From NCBI GenBank assembly GCA_018882625.1, contig VERO01000117.1:1-6910 (forward strand): a stretch of DNA of 6,910 nt, written 5' to 3'. Shown one piece after another: positions 5,801-6,910 of the stretch. Positions within the stretch are counted from its first letter, which is position 1, and each line of letters begins with the position of its first letter. Origin of the DNA: Phycisphaerales bacterium. GTDB taxonomy: Bacteria; Planctomycetota; Phycisphaerae; Phycisphaerales; SM1A02. The notes under the pieces were generated by a model, which was not told the origin of the DNA, made no database searches, and was given only the letters and a program-made list of their open reading frames with translations. Made by a program: the position numbers and the translations under genes.

Positions 5801-6561
5801 CTGCCCGAAAGTGTAGGGTCGGGGTCGGCAGGCCTGATGCCGGTGTACGGCGCGGCACGCGACGCGAGATGCCCGTACGCGGCGCGTGATGCGGCGATCG
5901 CCATCGCGCGCACGAACCTCTCCCGGCGGTCCTGCCGGCTCGCCAGCGGGGGCGCGGGCACCGTCTCGCGCACCGGCACGGGCTGCGCATCGGCTGCAGC
6001 GGTGCGACGCGAGTCGTCGCGCAGCGCCTCGAGGAGCCCCCATCCCTCGGGGATCTCGCGGGCACGAAGCATGCCGCGTGGGGCCAGGATGTAGAGGCGG
6101 TCGGCGAGGCGGTAGCGAGTCATGAGGCAGAACTTCGTCTGGCCGTGGAGGCGCTGGTCCACACGCCGCAGGTCAAGCAGCACCCGGCGGTACCCGTCGT
6201 CACGGCTTGCCGTGAAGTCCCAGTCCGCGGCCTCGGAGAACAGGGACTCGTCTCGCCGGCACAGGTGCGGCTCGAAGACCTTGAGCCTCGACTCCTCGAG
6301 CTGCCGCCGCTTGGCCAGCAGCCGGTCGCGCTCCGCGACGAGCTCGTCACGCTGCTCGTCGTCGCGGAAGAAGTCCGCGCGGGACTGCTTGCACTCGATG
6401 GCGATGGATTCGTCGCGCAGGCCACCCTCGCGCCAGCCGGCAGCATCGACGCGCCACCTCGGCACCGCGGTCGTCACCTCGGTGGCCACCACCCTGCACC
6501 GCTGGGCGAACAGCCACCCAAGCGCCAGGGACTTGAGCGCTCGGTGGTCGATGGTCTCCAC
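5791..6561 (-). CDS. MmcB-like PD-(D/E)XK nuclease-fold protein, probably DNA repair
   Basis: The product has 256 residues from a GTG start. The N-terminal part carries the core of a PD-(D/E)XK nuclease fold: Glu28 in ATEVTT, Asp39 in WRVDAAGW, then Glu56-x-Lys58 in IAIECKQSRADFF. The ECKxSRADF block and the later LADRLYILAP...IPEGWGLLE (about 152-178) match the order seen in MmcB/DUF-type repair proteins, where the lysine segment is followed by CDxxYFAVP and PxxWGLI. The function by family is DNA repair or DNA cleavage; the substrate is unknown. Between these blocks sit about 70 extra residues (69-140), starting with a charged helix likely to form a coiled coil (ELVAERDRLLAKRRQLEESR). A Pro/Ala/Arg-rich tail of about 70 residues ends the protein. 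The gene begins 30 bases after nuoC, and its stop lies inside tRNA-Arg. Family assignment by motif order is reasonably sure, but catalytic activity is unproven. Confidence 0.82.
   Translation of the reverse strand: METIDHRALKSLALGWLFAQRCRVVATEVTTAVPRWRVDAAGWREGGLRDESIAIECKQSRADFFRDDEQRDELVAERDRLLAKRRQLEESRLKVFEPHLCRRDESLFSEAADWDFTASRDDGYRRVLLDLRRVDQRLHGQTKFCLMTRYRLADRLYILAPRGMLRAREIPEGWGLLEALRDDSRRTAAADAQPVPVRETVPAPPLASRQDRRERFVRAMAIAASRAAYGHLASRAAPYTGIRPADPDPTLSGRPR
5810..5815 (-). promoter_or_regulatory. Possible -10 element for tRNA-Arg
   Basis: The minus strand reads TACACT (4 of 6 matches to TATAAT), ending 9 bases before the tRNA 5' end, a suitable place for a -10 box. It lies in the last codons of the nuclease-fold gene. 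No convincing -35 hexamer is seen 16-18 bases upstream, so the tRNA may instead be processed from the upstream transcript. Confidence 0.25.
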
Positions 6562-6591
6562 GGGACCTGCACGTCAGCCGCGCGCGGCGGC

Positions 6592-6910
6592 TCAGGACTG
6601 CGAGGACTCTCGCACGAGCCTCTGGTAGTGCTCGCGCTCGCCGCGGCCTCGGAGCGGATAGTCCTTGCGCAGCGGGTGCGCGGGATAGTCCTTCCAGAGC
6701 AGGATGCGCCGAAGGTCAGGATGCCCGGCGAAGCGGATGCCGAACATGTCGTAGACCTCGCGCTCCATCCACTCGGCGCCCGGCCAGATGTCGCACACCG
6801 AGTCGATCTCGAGCGCCGGGTCCACGGCGATGCCGGACGTGTCCATCGATGGCTGCAGGTAGGTCTTCAGCCGGATGCGCACATTGCGCGCATGGCTCTG
6901 GATGTTGTGG
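6592..6910 (-). CDS. nuoC: NADH-quinone oxidoreductase subunit C (NuoC), C-terminal part (5' end outside window)
   Basis: NuoC is the 30 kDa subunit of the peripheral arm of respiratory complex I, in the Q-module that joins the Fe-S chain to the quinone site. The visible 105 residues run open to the right edge; the codons before a GTG at 6882 (HNIQSHARN) continue the family sequence, so that GTG is not the start. The 30 kDa signature is clear: WPGAEWMEREVYDMFGI, then FAGHPDLRRILL, then HPLRKDYPLRG. The C-terminus is short (EREHYQRLVRESSQS), as expected for a NuoC not fused to NuoD. The next gene on the same strand, 30 bases on, is a nuclease-fold protein rather than nuoD, so the usual nuoC-nuoD order is broken here. 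Confidence 0.96.
   Translation of the reverse strand, partial: HNIQSHARNVRIRLKTYLQPSMDTSGIAVDPALEIDSVCDIWPGAEWMEREVYDMFGIRFAGHPDLRRILLWKDYPAHPLRKDYPLRGRGEREHYQRLVRESSQS

Noticed and set aside
5541..6065. In-frame 175-codon upstream extension of the small secreted protein
   Set aside because: It runs antisense-free but through tRNA-Arg and the out-of-frame nuclease gene, is low-complexity Arg/Pro/Ser, and would bury the clear signal peptide. The ribosome binding site supports ATG 5540.
1..6910. CRISPR arrays, insertion sequences, long direct repeats
   Set aside because: Reading through both strands showed no regularly spaced repeats, transposase motifs or terminal inverted repeats with target duplications.

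Overview
The window is very GC-rich, with G or C at most third codon positions, and is densely packed with bacterial genes. The best taxonomic hint is a membrane protein that joins a DUF2231 four-helix domain to the small CxxCH cytochrome c domain abundant in Planctomycetota. Together with divergent housekeeping proteins, this suggests a high-GC planctomycete, possibly of the Phycisphaerae. That placement is an inference from protein style, not a demonstrated assignment.

Layout. Positions 1-2856 on the plus strand hold three tightly overlapping genes: the 3' part of murG (peptidoglycan precursor synthesis), dinB (translesion DNA polymerase IV) and the DUF2231-cytochrome c protein. The murG-dinB junction is a 4-base GTGA overlap, and the dinB-cytochrome junction overlaps by at least 11 bases, so the three are probably co-transcribed and translationally coupled. 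Positions 2541-6910 are on the minus strand. Read in transcription order from the right edge they are: the 3' part of nuoC (respiratory complex I), an MmcB-like PD-(D/E)XK nuclease-fold protein, tRNA-Arg(UCU), a gap of about 185 bases with GC-rich hairpins, a small secreted protein of unknown function, and a large secreted protein of unknown function that starts 3 bases after it.

The two blocks converge. The large secreted protein's frame stays open for 316 bases into the antisense of the cytochrome gene, which is the most unusual structural feature here. The second is the tRNA-Arg, whose first ten bases lie inside the nuclease-fold gene and supply its stop codon.

Functionally the window mixes housekeeping genes (murG, nuoC, tRNA), DNA repair genes (dinB and the mmcB-like gene) and envelope proteins (the cytochrome protein and two secreted unknowns). 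I see no mobile element, CRISPR array or defence island. The least described parts are the two-gene secreted pair, the MmcB-like protein with its inserted helical segment, and the overlapping gene ends.
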